DNA of 5,266 nucleotides from assembly GCA_027886785.1 (NCBI GenBank), contig JAPCJV010000167.1, positions 1 to 5,266 of the forward strand, read 5' to 3'. This DNA comes from Nitrososphaerota archaeon (GTDB lineage: Archaea; Thermoproteota; Nitrososphaeria; Nitrososphaerales; CADDZS01). Position numbers and translations under genes: made by a program. A model generated the notes under the pieces. It was not told the origin of the DNA and ran no database searches. It worked only from the letters and a program-made list of their open reading frames with translations. Shown here one piece after another: positions 5,198-5,266 of the stretch (the stretch's first letter is position 1; each line of letters opens with the position of its first letter).

Positions 5198-5266
5198 ACC
5201 CGAAATCTTCTCTGCGGAGAGGAATAGAAACCACTAGGCGTTTGTCTATATTTATCCCTTCGGCCT
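5121..5266 (-). other. Competing open frame entering from the right edge
   Basis: In a second minus-strand frame, 48 codons are open from the window edge to TGA at 5121-5123, reading NIDKRLVVSIPLRREDFGYV and on to SADWVSNGARP. Codon pattern is strongly purine-first, as expected for coding sequence. It may be the 3' end of a neighbouring gene overlapping the 70-codon ORF, or the same gene as that ORF with an indel between them. Too short to decide. Confidence 0.3.
5246..5256 (-). promoter_or_regulatory. TATA-like box upstream of the 70-codon ORF
   Basis: Read on the minus strand, GATAAATATAG with purine-rich GAAGG just upstream resembles an archaeal BRE/TATA pair. A start of transcription about 26 nt downstream would leave a leader of roughly 25-30 nt before ATG 5197. 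If the competing open frame at 5121-5266 is real, this would instead be coding sequence. Confidence 0.3.

Overview
The window looks archaeal, most likely from a mesophilic lineage such as a soil Nitrososphaeria/Thaumarchaeota relative, though this is inference. The signs are an archaeal-style VapB antitoxin, frequent TTG/GTG starts, AT-rich TATA-like boxes near gene starts instead of clear bacterial -35/-10 pairs, a Ser/Thr-rich stalk on a secreted enzyme, and many N-glycosylation sequons on a second exported protein. A bacterial origin is not excluded. No rRNA, tRNA, CRISPR array or transposase was found.

Layout. Positions 1-632 (minus) hold the N-terminal third or so of a membrane-anchored or secreted phosphoesterase of the phospholipase C/acid phosphatase family; it runs off the left edge. 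Positions 633-778 are a divergent intergenic region with a TATA-like box. Positions 779-967 (plus) encode a very basic KGG-motif stress-type protein, followed by a hairpin plus T-run terminator. Positions 968-1301 contain no gene but carry hairpins and a 17-nt palindrome. Positions 1302-1973 (plus) are a vapBC-type toxin-antitoxin operon. Converging on it is a GtrA-like four-helix membrane protein (2078-2632, minus). Positions 2633-3028 are mostly non-coding, with one possible 43-residue CxxC ORF on the minus strand.

The right third, all minus strand, holds a large Cys- and sequon-rich exported protein (3029-4699). Its signal peptide lies upstream in another reading frame (4797-5015). The conceptual translation joins smoothly only if two single-base deletions are assumed near 4740-4890, so the gene is either a recent pseudogene or carries sequence errors. 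Just upstream is a 70-codon unknown ORF (4985-5197) whose stop lies 2 nt before a possible TTG start of the exported protein. A competing open frame also enters from the right edge.

Functionally, the window combines cell-surface or exported proteins (phosphoesterase, large secreted protein, GtrA-like membrane protein) with stress and defence-type small genes (KGG protein, VapBC). I see no single multi-gene pathway. The points most worth follow-up are the broken exported gene, the putative VapB operator palindrome over the promoter, and the structured non-coding segment before vapBC.
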